DNA of 64,000 nt from Ligustrum vulgare (taxonomy: Eukaryota; Streptophyta; Magnoliopsida; Lamiales; Oleaceae), in NCBI GenBank assembly GCA_963555705.1, contig OY743174.1:62890234-62954233 (forward strand). Direction: 5' to 3'. Both the position numbers and the translations under genes were made by a program. This document shows, one piece after another, positions 47,355 to 58,823 of this stretch. How positions within the stretch are numbered: position 1 is the first letter of the stretch; each line of letters opens with the position of its first letter. The notes beneath the pieces are model-generated. The model made no database searches. It had not been told where the DNA came from and saw only the letters and a program-made list of their open reading frames with translations.

Positions 47355-49896
47355 TGTACAAAATATAAAATGTGAAAGTAAAATTTTATTATTCAAATTC
47401 TTGGTAAAAAGATTACAATGCTTAAGACTATTTATAGAAAATTAACAAGCTCAATCTAACAACTAATTCTAGATGAATCTAGAATATTCTAACTCTAACA
47501 AATATCTCAACATCCCCCCCTCAAGTTGGAAGTTATATGAAATATAACTCCAACTTGAAAGTATTAAAAAAAAAATACAATGTAAAATTCTCATAAAATC
47601 CCCCTTTAATACTAAGAAGGGATCATCAATCTTCAAACCAGCTACAATCAGCCGATCAATTTTCTTTCAATTGCAGATTTCCTGCATCAACTTCAATTTC
47701 GGAGCAAAATTTTCAAACTCCAATTCGGAGCAAATTTTTTTAAACTCCACTTTGGAGCAAATTCTTCAAATTCCAGATTACTAGAATAATTCAATTTCTT
47801 TAGATGAATTCATTCATCTATTTTCAATCTTGATTCAATTTTGAATCAAACCCACTTCTCATGTGAGCAATTTCAAACACCCAATTTAGGCCAATTCAAA
47901 AAAAATCCCAAAATTCAATTTTTAGAAATTTGGGGGTTAAAATCAATGATCTAGAAATTCTGGGACCAATTTGCAATTTTCCAATTCTAGAGCTACTCTG
48001 CACCAACTTCAAATATTCAGGGACCAACTTCAGCAAATATACTGTCAGGTCCATCTTTCACAAAATAAAACTACATGGACCAATTAAATCAGATCCAAAA
48101 CCTTTAGGGACTTGTCTTCAATTTTTGAAAATTTGTGAATGAAAAATAATTCATCCAAGTTCACCATTTTCTGACTCGACATCAAAAACCCCGCTGCTGG
48201 CCTCCAATCGCAGGCTACCGCCGCCACCTCCCGCGGCCAACCATTCATCGGAAATTTCGAGGAACACACATTTACAGTTTCTTCTCAACTGACTAACCTC
48301 AAATCTGAAGTCGGTTTACTGAAAAGTATTCTGGATTTTTCTCGATCTGAAGACGCAGACTGCTGCCGATCACCTTCTTCGTTTCTCCGGTCACTTGCCG
48401 GCATAATCACACAAAATTTTCATCATCAGATTTTCAATTCTCGAATCTAACTTCAGGAACATATAACCCTGTATACTCCACACATAGCACTGGCGCGACC
48501 ACTACAGCCGGCTTGCTCTGAACAAGCTGTCATCAAACCTCCAAGTTCTTAGCACACGTTTAAACGGCTAAGTCAAATTTGAACAACGACAAGTCAGAGG
48601 TTGATTTATTTGCTACCCAGCCTGCCCTCTCTTCTGCTATATCTTCAACTCTTTGCTGCTCCTCAGCCTGACCACAATGCTTCAAAATTTGATGCAACTA
48701 CTTATATAGTTGATCCATTCGCGGCTGTACCACTGAACAATTTTGATAATTCCGATCCATTTGCATCATTCACTTCACCTACAGGACCTATATTAACAGC
48801 ATGTAATCTATAGCATTTTTTTTGACACTCTAATCTACTTCCTTGACATCTTCTGCAACGAATTTAGAAATTTTAGATGTGTGACTATACGACCACAGTG
48901 AATCTGATTTCATCTCCTCATTCTCCATCTTTGCCTGACAAAATTTGTAGGTCAAAATGTTTCAGCTGCTGTATACTCTGTTCCTCACAATTTGTTCAAA
49001 TTATGTTCAACTCAAAATTTTTAGTGGCGCCATCTCCGCTTCTAACTACATCTTATCCGCCTGTGAACGGTGGCGAGAACTCGCCTTGTCTAGCCTCGCC
49101 GTTGATTCTATTTTCCCTGACTCGGACTATAACTTGGAGGATGGAGTCTTCTTTCTGTTCTCAATTCAATCTGCAAAATCACCATTCAGATTCTAATATG
49201 ACTTTACTGTCATTTTCACAATCTCAGCGCCGGGGCCTCAAATTCCAGATTCCAAAACATTAGAAGCAAAAAACCGCTGCATCGTCTCTCATTCATACAC
49301 AACAAGCTGAGGCTATGGAATTCGCTTTAGAAGGCAGACAAGTATTTTAGTTTCTCCTCAATATTCCAGATCTAAATCTGATCCACTCATCTGATTCGCC
49401 TGATCCGTTCACCTAATTCAATCTACATTCATCATCTTCATTCATCTGACTGTGTAAGCAGCTTCCCTTGCCACAGTCTTCACGTGACCAACGAATTCAA
49501 CTGAGCATTTTGTTTGCTACTCAGCTCAATGACCGAGATTCCAGATCTAGATCCATATTTGTTTAAGCAAGCTGGTTCATCTTCGAAATCTTATCCGAAC
49601 AGAAGTAATACAAACTAAAAGCTAAAAGAAGAATAAAATCTGAAAAGAGAAAAAAATCTTGCCGGACGAGCGGCGCACCGCCGCTCGCCGGTGACCGGAA
49701 AACTTATAACCCTACCAAGACCTTATGCTCTGATACCATGTACAAAATATAAAATGTGAAAGTAAAATTTTATTATTCAAATTCTTGGTAAAAAGATTAC
49801 AATGCTTAAGACTATTTATAGAAAATTAACAAGCTAAATCTAACAACTAATTCTAGATGAATCTAGAATATTCTAACTCTAACAAATATCTCAACA
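47355..49896 (-). mobile_element. Non-autonomous short-LTR retroelement (TRIM/LARD-like) in the Copia LTR
   Basis: It is flanked by AAGTC (47350-47354 and 49897-49901). The terminal repeats are 158 bp (47355-47512 and 49739-49896) and differ at one position (CAAGCTCAATC against CAAGCTAAATC), so insertion is recent. On the minus strand the LTR starts TGTTGAGATATTTG and ends TTTTGTACA. The tRNA-Met primer site (complement of 49727-49738) adjoins the right LTR and the polypurine tract TTGAGGGGGGGA adjoins the left one. The 2.2-kb interior has no gag or pol. It contains non-retroviral sequence, including an epsin-like fragment. The LTRs are TRIM-like but the element is longer than a typical TRIM. 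Confidence 0.92.
48601..49200 (+). pseudogene. Captured fragment resembling an epsin-type clathrin adaptor
   Basis: The plus frame 48601-48813 encodes KFDATTYIVDPFAAVPLN and NFDNSDPFASFTSPTGP. This style of DPF/NF-repeat linker is found in plant ENTH-domain (epsin) proteins, where DPF motifs bind the AP-2 appendage during vesicle formation. Further downstream, SPHSPSLPDK and NVSAAVYSVPHN-like pieces in shifted frames may be more of it. No ENTH domain is present and frames are broken. It lies antisense to the host retroelement. The assignment rests on recalled family features and needs a protein search. Confidence 0.4.
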
Positions 49897-50200
49897 AAGT
49901 CCATCTCACCTGAAGCTGTCCAGCAACGTGTTTCTTTAAATGTTGAAATCTGTTATTCTGTTTTCTGTATGTGTAATTGGCATGACCTTATTCTCGAATG
50001 TTCCTTGTAGTTGTATAAATGTTGGCACTGCTGCTCATTCCCATTAACGAGCTGAGAAAATAAACTCAAAGTCAATTTTATTCTTCATTTCTTTCTATAA
50101 TGATTTTACTCACTTTATTTCTTGATTGAAATATGATATAATTTGCACCATATTTCAGTTTTGTTGCTAGACTGCTAAATCTATATTTCTTTCTTAACAG

Positions 50201-50311
50201 AACAGCGAGGCTATGATTTCAATAGACATGCCTGCTGGACCATCAGAAGTGCTTGTCATTGCAGATAAAGATGCCAACCCAGTTCATATAGCAGCGGATC
50301 TACTCTCTCAG
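50201..50311 (+). pseudogene. HISN8: HISN8 relic exon with Zn-ligand Gln
   Basis: 37 codons between TTAACAG and GTTCTG, in phase with the next exon. It encodes the SEVLVIAD and AADLLSQ stretches and is itself free of stops. Confidence 0.85.
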
Positions 50312-50597
50312 GTTCTGCTTTTTGGGAAATTTGTCCTTCAATTTATTTTCTTCACAGACGAAGTTTCTGTAAATTTTTGTTAGTTGTAGTTACTGAAAGT
50401 AGGAGCGAGTTACTATTTTATTTCAGGCGATACAAGTTCATGATTAATTGGACGAGTTACCTTACTATATGATGCCCATATAACTATATAAGAGAGAGAA
50501 TTGGAACCATCAAGTTCTTTTCCTTTTTCACACAAAAGGAAATACGCCACATTATTTTCTTTTCTGACCTTGCAAAACATTACGTTGCTACTATCAG

Positions 50598-50768
50598 GCT
50601 GAACACGGCTCTGACAGCCAGGTTGTTCTTGTAATTTCTGGAGATGATTTGGATCTAACTCTTATTCTGGACGAACTCAGCAAGCAGTGCCAAAGCCTAC
50701 CAAGGGGAGAGTTCGCTTCAAGAGCACTAAGTCACAGCTTTGCTGTTTTTGCATGTGATATGGTTGAG
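50598..50768 (+). pseudogene. HISN8: HISN8 relic exon with Zn-ligand His
   Basis: 57 codons between ATCAG and GTTCGT. It encodes [12 protein letters not shown] through the [12 protein letters not shown] stretch and has no stop. Confidence 0.85.
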
Positions 50769-51164
50769 GTTCGTTCTCTAGTTTTTGACACAATAATTTG
50801 AAAGATATATTGAAGAAATATTAACCCATTTTTCTATTACAGACATTTGATGACTAGTGATGACTGATTAGAGAGTGTAGAATTACATCAACTTTTGTTT
50901 CGCATTCTAGATAACGAAAGCTGATTCTTTTAAGAATTCTTCTGCCATAAGGTTATTTTCAAAAGTGCATGAGGTTATTACGCCTTCAATAATTAACTGC
51001 ACTAGTTCATTTAGGCAATTTCAAGAACTAGTTTATTGCACAATGACGCAAACACAGACATTTTCTTGGTTTCTTTGTTTACTTACGTCTTGGTTGATTT
51101 AATTTTCTCTTTGCATTATGGTTCATCCGAGTCTCAGTTTACAGTTTATTGTTTGGATTTACAG

Positions 51165-51330
51165 GCTATCAATTTTTCTAACTTGTATGCACCTGAGCAT
51201 TTGATCATCAAAAAGGAAGGTTTGAAGAAGCTAGGCCCTTATGCAGCAACTATATATGGCTGAAGTCGTGGGTCTGGATGCCCACAACCACAAGAGAGCT
51301 GTGTACAATTATTATGTCATCAGGCAAGAT
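51165..51330 (+). pseudogene. HISN8: HISN8 last relic exon with internal deletion
   Basis: It begins AINFSNLYAPEHLII and joins directly to the normal C-terminal stretch EGLKKLGPYAAT. About 75 or more residues of the family, and the introns between them, are therefore missing. The frame then ends at TGA 51261-51263, and VGLDAH..KRAV continues in another frame. Confidence 0.8.
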
Positions 51331-51587
51331 CCTATGCTCTCAAGCTAGAGGACGTTAATAGAGAATTATGTCCGCCCTCGAGACTAACAGAGGATCATAA
51401 GTGAATTGCTCTTTGTAGTTGTGTACAATTATGCTATATGAAATTCTTTAGATATTTTATCCAAGGAAAAACTTTTATTGGTACAACTAACCATAGATAA
51501 TAAATTGCAGCTTGGGTTATCCTTGTTTCCACTCTGAATATACAACTCAGATTATTATTGGAAAAAAAAAAAAATTGTAAATTTTAT

Positions 51588-54500
51588 TCATATGCCTTGA
51601 ATTGGTGACCCTGTATTACTGTTGGAGTCTTGGTGCCTTGAAGACTGGACTTGAGCTGCAAATTGCAGATTCCAAATCACATCTTCAACAGAAGGCCTCT
51701 CAGATGGCTCATTTGACAAGCACCTCACACAAAGCTCGATCAGTGTTTTCAGTGAATCGTCCGAGCATTCCTTGTGCACTGCTGGATCAACTACAGTCCG
51801 ACGTGCTTTATCATCTGCCGACAGGCTTACTAACAACTGAACAAGTATCGAGTAAGATCATATTAGAAAGTTAAAAAAGGAGTAGACTCGTACCCTTGAA
51901 GAATTCCTGATGTTACTTTTGGTATGCAAATTTTATTATTTTAGCATGTTCATTGAACTTTGGCAATGTTATCACATAGGTAATCAAAAGTTTTGGGCGT
52001 TCATAAGACTTAGATTGTTGTCGACAAGGAACTTACTATATCTTTGGAGACACCAACATCATGTTCAGAAACAATCATCCTACCCACGATGATCTCAAGT
52101 AATATTACACCTATATCATAGACGTCATTTTTCTCCTCATATCTCAACCTGTTCACAAGACAATAACAAAAATGAAGTTCCAATATTATATATAGAGCCA
52201 TGTAATGCCTCAAAAATACTGCATGATTAATAAAACGAAGCCTTTAATCAGGATTAAGGGCAGAATAGAATAAGGAGAATGAAATGGTGCCCATGGTGGA
52301 CACTCAGTTATACAACTTACCACCATTCAAATGTTGCCAATTGTCCGACTAGTGGGAGAATACTAAAAATGTCGAACCCTTGTCAAGATCTGAGCGGTGG
52401 TGGATACCATAATTGGTGTTCACTGTGGGTACCATAAATGCTATGATAGAAGAAATACACTTACATAGATCCACAATTTTCCTTTGATCCATGGGAAGAC
52501 ACTCCCACGTCATCCTAGAATCGCGTAAAAGTAGGCAATGTTAGGCATGTGTTTGAAGTTGATTATTAGTACTCTACACGAATCAAGTTTAGTATACCTT
52601 CTGCATTATGAACAGTTAAGATGTCGACTTACCGGTCTCCTGTTTTCTGTCAACAAAGGGAGATTGCATTTGCTAACTTTTGCATGGAGATCGTGGTCCA
52701 ACAGAACGTCTGTTATCTTCAGATGATTCGAATACGCACCTGGAACCATCCCCGTATGAAGAAATTGAATACCCCGAGCAACCTCAATAGCAGCAGTAAT
52801 TCTCTGTGTCCATGTAAATTTTGGTCCAGAATGTCCCTCTGCTAACTCATGTGTCAAACCACAATTTAGAATTTCAGATAACCAAATGATAATTCAGAAA
52901 CAAATCAGGATCATGTACACTTCTACATCGTCAATGCTTAAATGTAAAGAAACTCATGTTTACCCGATATAAATTTTCTGAGAGTTCCGTTCGGAACATA
53001 CTCGAAAACGAGGAAAATTCTGCGGACGGCTGAATCGTCTTTATGGCACTCAAAGCAGTGGCCAATTGCACTAACTAGATGAGAATGTCTGAGTTTCGAT
53101 ATCAGCTCGAGTTGGTGTGTGTAACTCTGGATGCTATGTCTTTTTTTCATTTTCAAGCTTCTTATGGCGACAAGAGTATCATCTGTCAACCATCCTTTGT
53201 ACACCTGATTAAATATCCAAGTCAAAGTTTATCCTCCATGTTCCAATGTATGCAAGACAAGACAAGACAGACGAGACGAGAAAACAAACCGAGTTTCACC
53301 TTCATAAAGTTAGTTTGCTCAGTAATGTAACAATTACCTGTCCATGAGTTTCTTCACCAATAAGATTCGACGAGTTGAAATTATTAGTGGCCTCTTTAAG
53401 TTCATCCAAAACAAAGGTTCTATAAGGCGGAATTCCAAGCGCTCCCAATTTCATGGTTTCAGAAATATACCCTGTCAATATATGATTTATGCTTGCAAAA
53501 CTCAGAATTTCTTGTGTCTATTAATTTACAAAAGGGGATAATTATATTCAATTGTGCAAAAGTATTTGACTTATGGATTAATATGAATATCTATCAAGCA
53601 ATTTTCTGAATCAGAACAAAATTACACATGCATCTATCGAAGTTGACAAAGGACTGAAGGAGAAAAGACTAAGAATGTGAAGAACTCACTTGCATCCTTT
53701 AGCAGCTTAAGTGTAAATGCAGGTGAGATCTTATCAATTATCAGTGTTGTGTCAATTTTTACATTTCCCTGCTGCTTATCAAATTTCCTTTTGAAAACCA
53801 AAAAGGCCATGCCAAGAATTGCCATTGCCCCTACAACCCCTCCTACCATACTTGATGCAAGAACTGCTTTCCCATAAGGCCTTTTTTCCTGCTGTTTCTG
53901 AGGTGAAATGATCACGGCCAATGCTTCGTTGTGGCAAAACTGATATGGATGCTGCTGTTGGTATCTACTAGATAAACAATTCCCTCCAAACAAAACAACC
54001 CTGGTTTTTGAATTTTTACGCAAACAATCCGGTAATTCTCCAGTTAGACGATTCCCGGACAAATTCACAAAAATCAGGTCTGTACTGCAAGAGATGTTCT
54101 GTGAAAGCTTCCCAGTGAACTTGTTACCAGCAATGTCTAAGTAAGTAAGTGAAGGCAATGACAAAAGGGATGGTAAAAATGGCCCAACAAGTTCATTTAA
54201 AGATAGATCCAGCTTTTGAAGCTGGTAACAAGAGATTAATTTATCAGAAATTGCAGAGTAGAACTTGTTCTTCCTGAGCACCAGAGAAATCAACTTTGAG
54301 GGAAAACTAGGAAACTGGGGTCCAAGATTGTTGTCTGAAAAATCAAGAACTTGAAGATTTGTTAAGTTTTGAAGAACAGGAACTTGCCCAGATAGATTAT
54401 TAGCAGAAATCACTAAAGTTCTTAGATTTCCCAAATTTGTTAAAGAATTTGGCAACTGCCCAGCAAATGAATTGTTCTTCAAACTCAGAAAAGTTAAAGC

Positions 54501-55028
54501 TGGAAATGAACCGATCCAATCAGGAACCAGCCCTGTGAATCTATTATGATCAAATATAAGAGTTTGAAGGTTCTTCAAAGTTGAAATTTCTACAGGAATG
54601 CTGCCATCAAAATAATTTGAACTAACATTCAGTATTTCCAGAGACGACAACTTTCCAATTTCAGAAGGCAGTGGCCCTTTCAGGCCTAATGAAACTAAAG
54701 ACAGAACTTTCAGGTCTGAAAAACTAGCAAGACTTGAAAACAATAGAACAGTTGAGACATCTCGAAGCAAATGAGTAAACAAGTTGTTGCCAGAAACATG
54801 AAGCTGAGTTACGCTATCTTCATAGCATGAAATTGTCAGAATCTGGCTTGGTTCTGTGTTACAGAAGTCTACATTATCACTCCAGCTGCTAATTTCTTCT
54901 GGGAAATTCAAAAGGTGCTTGATTCTCAATAGTGCCTGGTATTGTGAAGGCTGTAACTGGTTTGAATAATGGGGCAGAAGAGAAAACAAAAAGAAAAGAA
55001 GATGCAAAAATGGAGTCTGTTTAGCCAT
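51588..55028 (-). CDS. LRR receptor-like pseudokinase, LRR-VI type (At3g03770-like)
   Basis: Coding exons on the minus strand: 55028-53690, 53471-53338, 53204-52964, 52838-52633, 52514-52465, 52148-52037, 51836-51588. All have GT/AG borders and consistent phases, giving 776 residues. I chose the ATG at 55028 because it starts a signal peptide (MAKQTPFLHLLFFLFSLLP); an in-frame ATG lies at 55073. About ten LRRs span residues 95-360, one transmembrane helix lies at about 390-412, then a kinase-like domain. The catalytic sites are lost: VAIR replaces the VAIK lysine, the HRD region reads HTGMVPGAYSNHLK, and the DFG position reads SKCNLP. It is therefore a predicted pseudokinase acting by protein contact at the plasma membrane. 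Close relatives in Arabidopsis are annotated as probable inactive kinases. The 50-bp exon (52514-52465) is the least certain. Confidence 0.92.
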
Positions 55029-55450
55029 GGGAGTGTTGCATAAACCTGGAGGAACTTCCAAATGATGAATCAATGAACTAATATCATGTGGATTTTAAAA
55101 AAAAAAAAAAAAAACCAAATCTCCGGATAGCAGGAATAATTCTGGATTTAATTATATGATAAAATGATTTATGACAGAATTTATTTCGTACACATGTATA
55201 TATGTCTCTCAAGGTGGTGAGAGTTATGCCACAAGTCACAAATCACAGGTGGAGAGTTGAGCTAATAAAGAACAAAAAACCCAGAGCAGAACAGTAGAAG
55301 AAAGTGGTTTTTTAATATTATAAAATCATCAAAAAATAATAATTTTAGATGTGACAAAAGCATCTTAGGTACATTGAAAACGTGAGCTTCTACGCCTCTG
55401 TTCGACAAACTGTATGAAGTTTTTAAACTGCACTTTTTATGAAAATGCTA
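55029..55450. other. Upstream region of the LRR pseudokinase
   Basis: It holds an A18 run near 55097 and AT-rich DNA. The promoter is presumably here, partly bounded by a repeat from 55451. 55395-55420 (GCCTCTGTTCGACAAACTG) resembles a family-2 MITE end. Confidence 0.4.
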
Positions 55451-56561
55451 AGGCCGTACTCTTTACTGTTTTTAATCCGTTTTGAGTTTTCGATTTTTGG
55501 AAATATCGGGAACGCGTTCACTTTGCCCATTTTCAGAAACTCATTTTTCAAAACACCAAAAAAATATAAAGAAAACTCAAAACGAGTTTATAGCGTTTTG
55601 GATATTTTGTGTTAAAAAGTCCAAAACGACCAAAACGCGTGTTTTGAATTTTTTTTTTGGTAAATGTTCTCACTTACTTCGCTTAAAGTTCTTATATTAT
55701 TTTGCCATTATATATAGATTCATGTTAAGATTTTTTTTATTTTATTTTTTTTTGTAATTTATTTATTTATTATTATTATTTTTTTAAATGTGAGACACTT
55801 CGTTCACTTGAAGTTCTTATGTTATTTTGTCATTATATATAGATCCATGTTAAGATTTTTTTTTTTTTTTTTTTTTTTTTGTAAAAAATGAGACACTTCC
55901 TTCACTTGAAGTTCTTATGTTATTTTGTTATTATATATAGATCCATGATAAGATTTTTTTTATTTTTTGGTAAAAATGAGACACTTCATTCACTTGAAGT
56001 TCTTATGTTATTTTGCCATTATATATAGATCCATTTAATTTTTTTTTTTTAATTATTTATTTATTTATTTTTTTGTAAAAGTGAGACACTTCCTTCACTT
56101 GAAGTGCTTATGTTATTTTGCCATTATATAGATCCATGTTAAGATTTTTTTTTTTTTTTTGTAATTTATTATTATTATTATTATTATTCTTTTGTAAATG
56201 TGAGATACTTCCTTCACTTGAAGTTCTTATGTTATTTTGCTATTATATATAGATCCATGTTAAGATTTTGTTGGTATGAGATTAAATTTTTGTTTAGCTG
56301 AAACAATATTAATGATGAATTTATTAACATAGAGAATTAACTGATTTATTAACATTAAAATTAATGTAATTCAATAAATCAACCATTTTTTACATATAAA
56401 ATATCACAAAATAAATCAAAATAAACGCATTTTTTCAGTTTTCTATTTTTGAAAACAGTTTTCCAAAATCACAAAGAGAACATGTTTTCAGCAATCCTAA
56501 AATAAACAACCAAAATCCAAAACTCAAAATCCAAAATCGAAACACAAAGAGAACGATCCCT
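55451..56561. mobile_element. Non-autonomous TIR element with internal tandem repeats, copy 2
   Basis: The ends AGGCCGTACTCTTTACTG and the complement of CACAAAGAGAACGATCCCT are imperfect inverted repeats. The left and right arms match copy 1 (5154-6095). The middle has about six copies of the unit CTTCACTTGAAGTTCTTATG..ATTATATATAGATCCATGTTAAG, spaced about 85-125 bp with T-rich linkers of varying length. The open frame at 55482-55757 parallels the chance frame in copy 1. Confidence 0.65.
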
Positions 56562-57673
56562 AATCTTCCTGAAGGAGGGGAGTTTAATACCCAACACACA
56601 CAAAATCCACCCCCCTATGGGATGGGTGTCAGTGAACCCCACTTTCATCCCAACTTTTTACCACCCACCCCAAAAGTGTTGGATATTTAACTCACGGGTA
56701 GGGGAGCAAAACTGTCACTTTTTAAATAACACATTTTTTCTCTACTTTTCAACCACATATTTTTTCTAAAAAAAAAAAAATGACAATTTTTAACAAACCG
56801 TACAATGTCCCAAAGCAAACCAGTCACTCCAACTCAATTGAGTAATTATTTCACATGTACAGAGCACAATTTGCAGCTACAACAGTCAAATTGTCTCTCT
56901 TACTTCTCTGTACATTGTTCTTAAAATTAACTGTTGGGTAAAAGAATTTTATTTATGAACAAAAAAAATATTTTTGAATAAAATGTATGGTTAAAAAGTA
57001 ATTTTAAAAAATGGGTACAATCTTAAAAATATGTTGTTTAAACTAAAATAAGTTTCTAAACACAAAGTAAATTTTATTTTTATTATATTTATACGGAAAA
57101 ATGTTAATTTATCAAAATATATTACTATGTAGGCTAATGTTCAAGAAAACTTTAGTTGAGAAGACCTTGTCAATTGATATTTAAGTGGAGCACAATGAAA
57201 ATATATGTATAGGGACACCTCAAAAAATAACATTTGGGGCCAACAAAAAAACGTACTTTTTTTCCTTTTCTTGGAATTAGAGAGAAAAAGGAGGCAATAA
57301 TGTCCAAAAAATATTCACATGATCTTATTACACACATCTGAAGACAAGAATTCTGATTAGTGATATCTACTATTGTCTCTAAAGCAGAGGAATTTGCGTC
57401 CTGTGACCAAAAAAAAAAAAAAATGGAAATTATTCACATCAGAAATGGATCTTTCTAGTCACGGACTTGCGATGTACTTTCGATAGTGAAATCCATACCA
57501 AATTGCAAGTTAAAATGATGATTTAGGAGCACATTGTATGAAGTCGGATTAGGAATATTTTGATAGAGCTTTTAATAAAAACTTAAAAGTGACGTATGAA
57601 AATAATAAATTACTTTTTAACATATTTAAATAATTATTCCGAAAGTGTTGTACGATAAAAAAAATAAAAAAAT

Positions 57674-57709
<36 letters not shown>

Positions 57710-57873
57710 CATTGCAAGCACGGAAATTCTGTCAAACGTATTAATGCGTGCTAATTCCAGAACTGATGCGTAAAAATGGAGTTTTTTTTAATCAAAATGA
57801 ATTTTAGTGTAGACCAGTTTGCACAACTATATACCAGAGAGATTATCGCAGCATATGAAATTTCGGTGTCTTT
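56562..57873. other. Intergenic with AT microsatellite, no gene
   Basis: MITE-like text is seen at 56700-56780 (TTTCAACCACATATTTTTTC). An (AT)n tract of about 16 units lies at 57677-57708. No coding frame is supported. Confidence 0.5.
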
Positions 57874-58818
57874 TGTTGGAGATTTGTGAATAGTGATGCC
57901 AAAATAAGGAGAATAATAATTTGTAAATTCGTGCCGAAAATTGGACAGAGTAACGACAAAGAAAATACAAACAGATAAGAGAATAAAGTAGAGACAAAGT
58001 CGAGACAAGAGTTAGACTCTTTGTCCTTAAGTCGAATTTGACCCGCAATAGTGTCTACGGATTTCGGCAATTGACTCCCCAGATACAACGACTACACTTG
58101 TGTTTGTAGCACTTCAAAATATAAGTACAACGAACCAAAATTTGACTTATGTACTCCAAGGATGATAATGAAAGAAAATCAAAACAAATACAATGATTTT
58201 GATTTTGGAGAGAAGAGAAGAGAGGATGATATATGTTTTGCATATCAAATTGTGAGGAATGGACACCCAAAAAGTCATATTTATAGACCATGAAATGGTG
58301 TGAACGAAATGGTTGAAGCCAAATCATAAATCATTTCCAAACCATGTACCTTTATGAAAATGTGTCTTTTCACCGGACAACCGTGTGGTCGCACGGTTAT
58401 AGTCCGTGCGGTCGCACGATTTTACTCAAAAAATTGGAAATAAATTTGACGTGTGATCGCACGGTTTCCCAACTATGCGATCGCACGGTCAAATATTTTA
58501 ACCCGATTTCGTCCTTTTTCGTGATTTCTCATTTATCCGATATTGGTTTTCGAAATGTCAAATATACCCTTCAATACATGCAGAGAAATTAAAATTCTCT
58601 TTTGGGGGCGTTGCCCCGAGCCCCCACGGGGGGCGCTGCCCCCTCGACCCCCGCAATCTGACCGGACAAGTCGATCCTCGTTTGTGCGCCTCGAAGCGGC
58701 GAAGTGACAAATTAAATTTGCCTAAACGGATTGGATCGGATTTGAGTATTTGTCTAAATTCGACACGAAGTCATTTTAATCGATTTTCAATTCTCGATTT
58801 ATTAACCAATATCCAACA
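57874..58818 (-). repeat. Solo LTR, Copia type
   Basis: The minus strand reads TGTTGGATATTGG at 58818 to AATCTCCAACA at 57874, and the 5-bp repeat TCTTT flanks it (57869-57873 and 58819-58823). No internal region is present, so it arose by LTR-LTR recombination. 945 bp. It contains a GC-rich block with GGGGGCGCTGCCCC (58600-58680) and four copies of a TCGCACGG-type motif (58380-58495). Its minus-strand open frames are not genes. Confidence 0.88.
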
Positions 58819-58823
58819 TCTTT

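Larger units (their letters stand above)
41643..50096 (+). mobile_element. Copia LTR retrotransposon with internal inversion and nested insertions
   Basis: It is bounded by the 5-bp duplication ATAAT (41638-41642 and 50097-50101). The left LTR is 41643-41898 and the right LTR runs from 47294 to 50096, split by a nested element. The tRNA-Met primer site TGGTATCAGAGC directly follows the left LTR, and the polypurine tract precedes the right one. Between them gag, protease and the pre-integrase zinc domain lie on the minus strand (44630 down to about 41915), whereas integrase, RT and RNase H are on the plus strand (44650-47290). The LTRs differ at about seven or eight positions by eye, so insertion is not very recent. 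The short LTRs and gag type suggest an Ale/Retrofit-like lineage, tentatively. It sits in an intron of the HISN8 relic. Confidence 0.9.
47294..50096 (+). repeat. Right LTR of the 8.45-kb Copia, split
   Basis: The first part is 47294-47354 and the second 49902-50096. A short-LTR element with its AAGTC duplication lies in between. It ends TTCATTTCTTTCT just before the duplication ATAAT. Confidence 0.9.
41575..51330 (+). pseudogene. HISN8: Histidinol dehydrogenase relic, central and C-terminal exons
   Basis: Histidinol dehydrogenase does the last two steps of histidine synthesis in plastids (histidinol to histidine, NAD- and Zn-dependent). Recognisable exons: 41575-41634 (VEKMYWPGNQYATAAKMILQ; the usual Phe-Gly before PGNQY is Tyr-Trp), 50201-50311 ([26 protein letters not shown]), 50598-50768 ([23 protein letters not shown]) and 51165-51263 (NFSNLYAPEHLII). 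All keep GT/AG borders. The DLLSQAEHG Zn ligands and the catalytic EH of APEHL are present. In the last exon LIIK runs directly into EGLKKLGPYAAT, so the part with the conserved Asp ligand (ESVGDYASG region) is deleted. A frameshift then precedes GLDAHNHKRAV. Exons upstream of 41575 are mostly missing, and an 8.45-kb Copia sits in the first intron here. It cannot encode an active enzyme. Confidence 0.85.

Noticed and set aside
48877..49263. 128-codon plus-strand open frame as an independent gene
   Set aside because: It lies inside a retroelement interior, shows no start context, and only parts look like captured sequence.
55676..56250. Regularly spaced repeats suggesting a CRISPR-like array
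   Set aside because: This is a plant nuclear sequence. Units are degenerate, linkers are T runs and not unique spacers, and the block is part of a transposon.
57751..58327. Minus-strand open frames of 73-90 codons
   Set aside because: They fall within or across the solo LTR and have no conserved motif.
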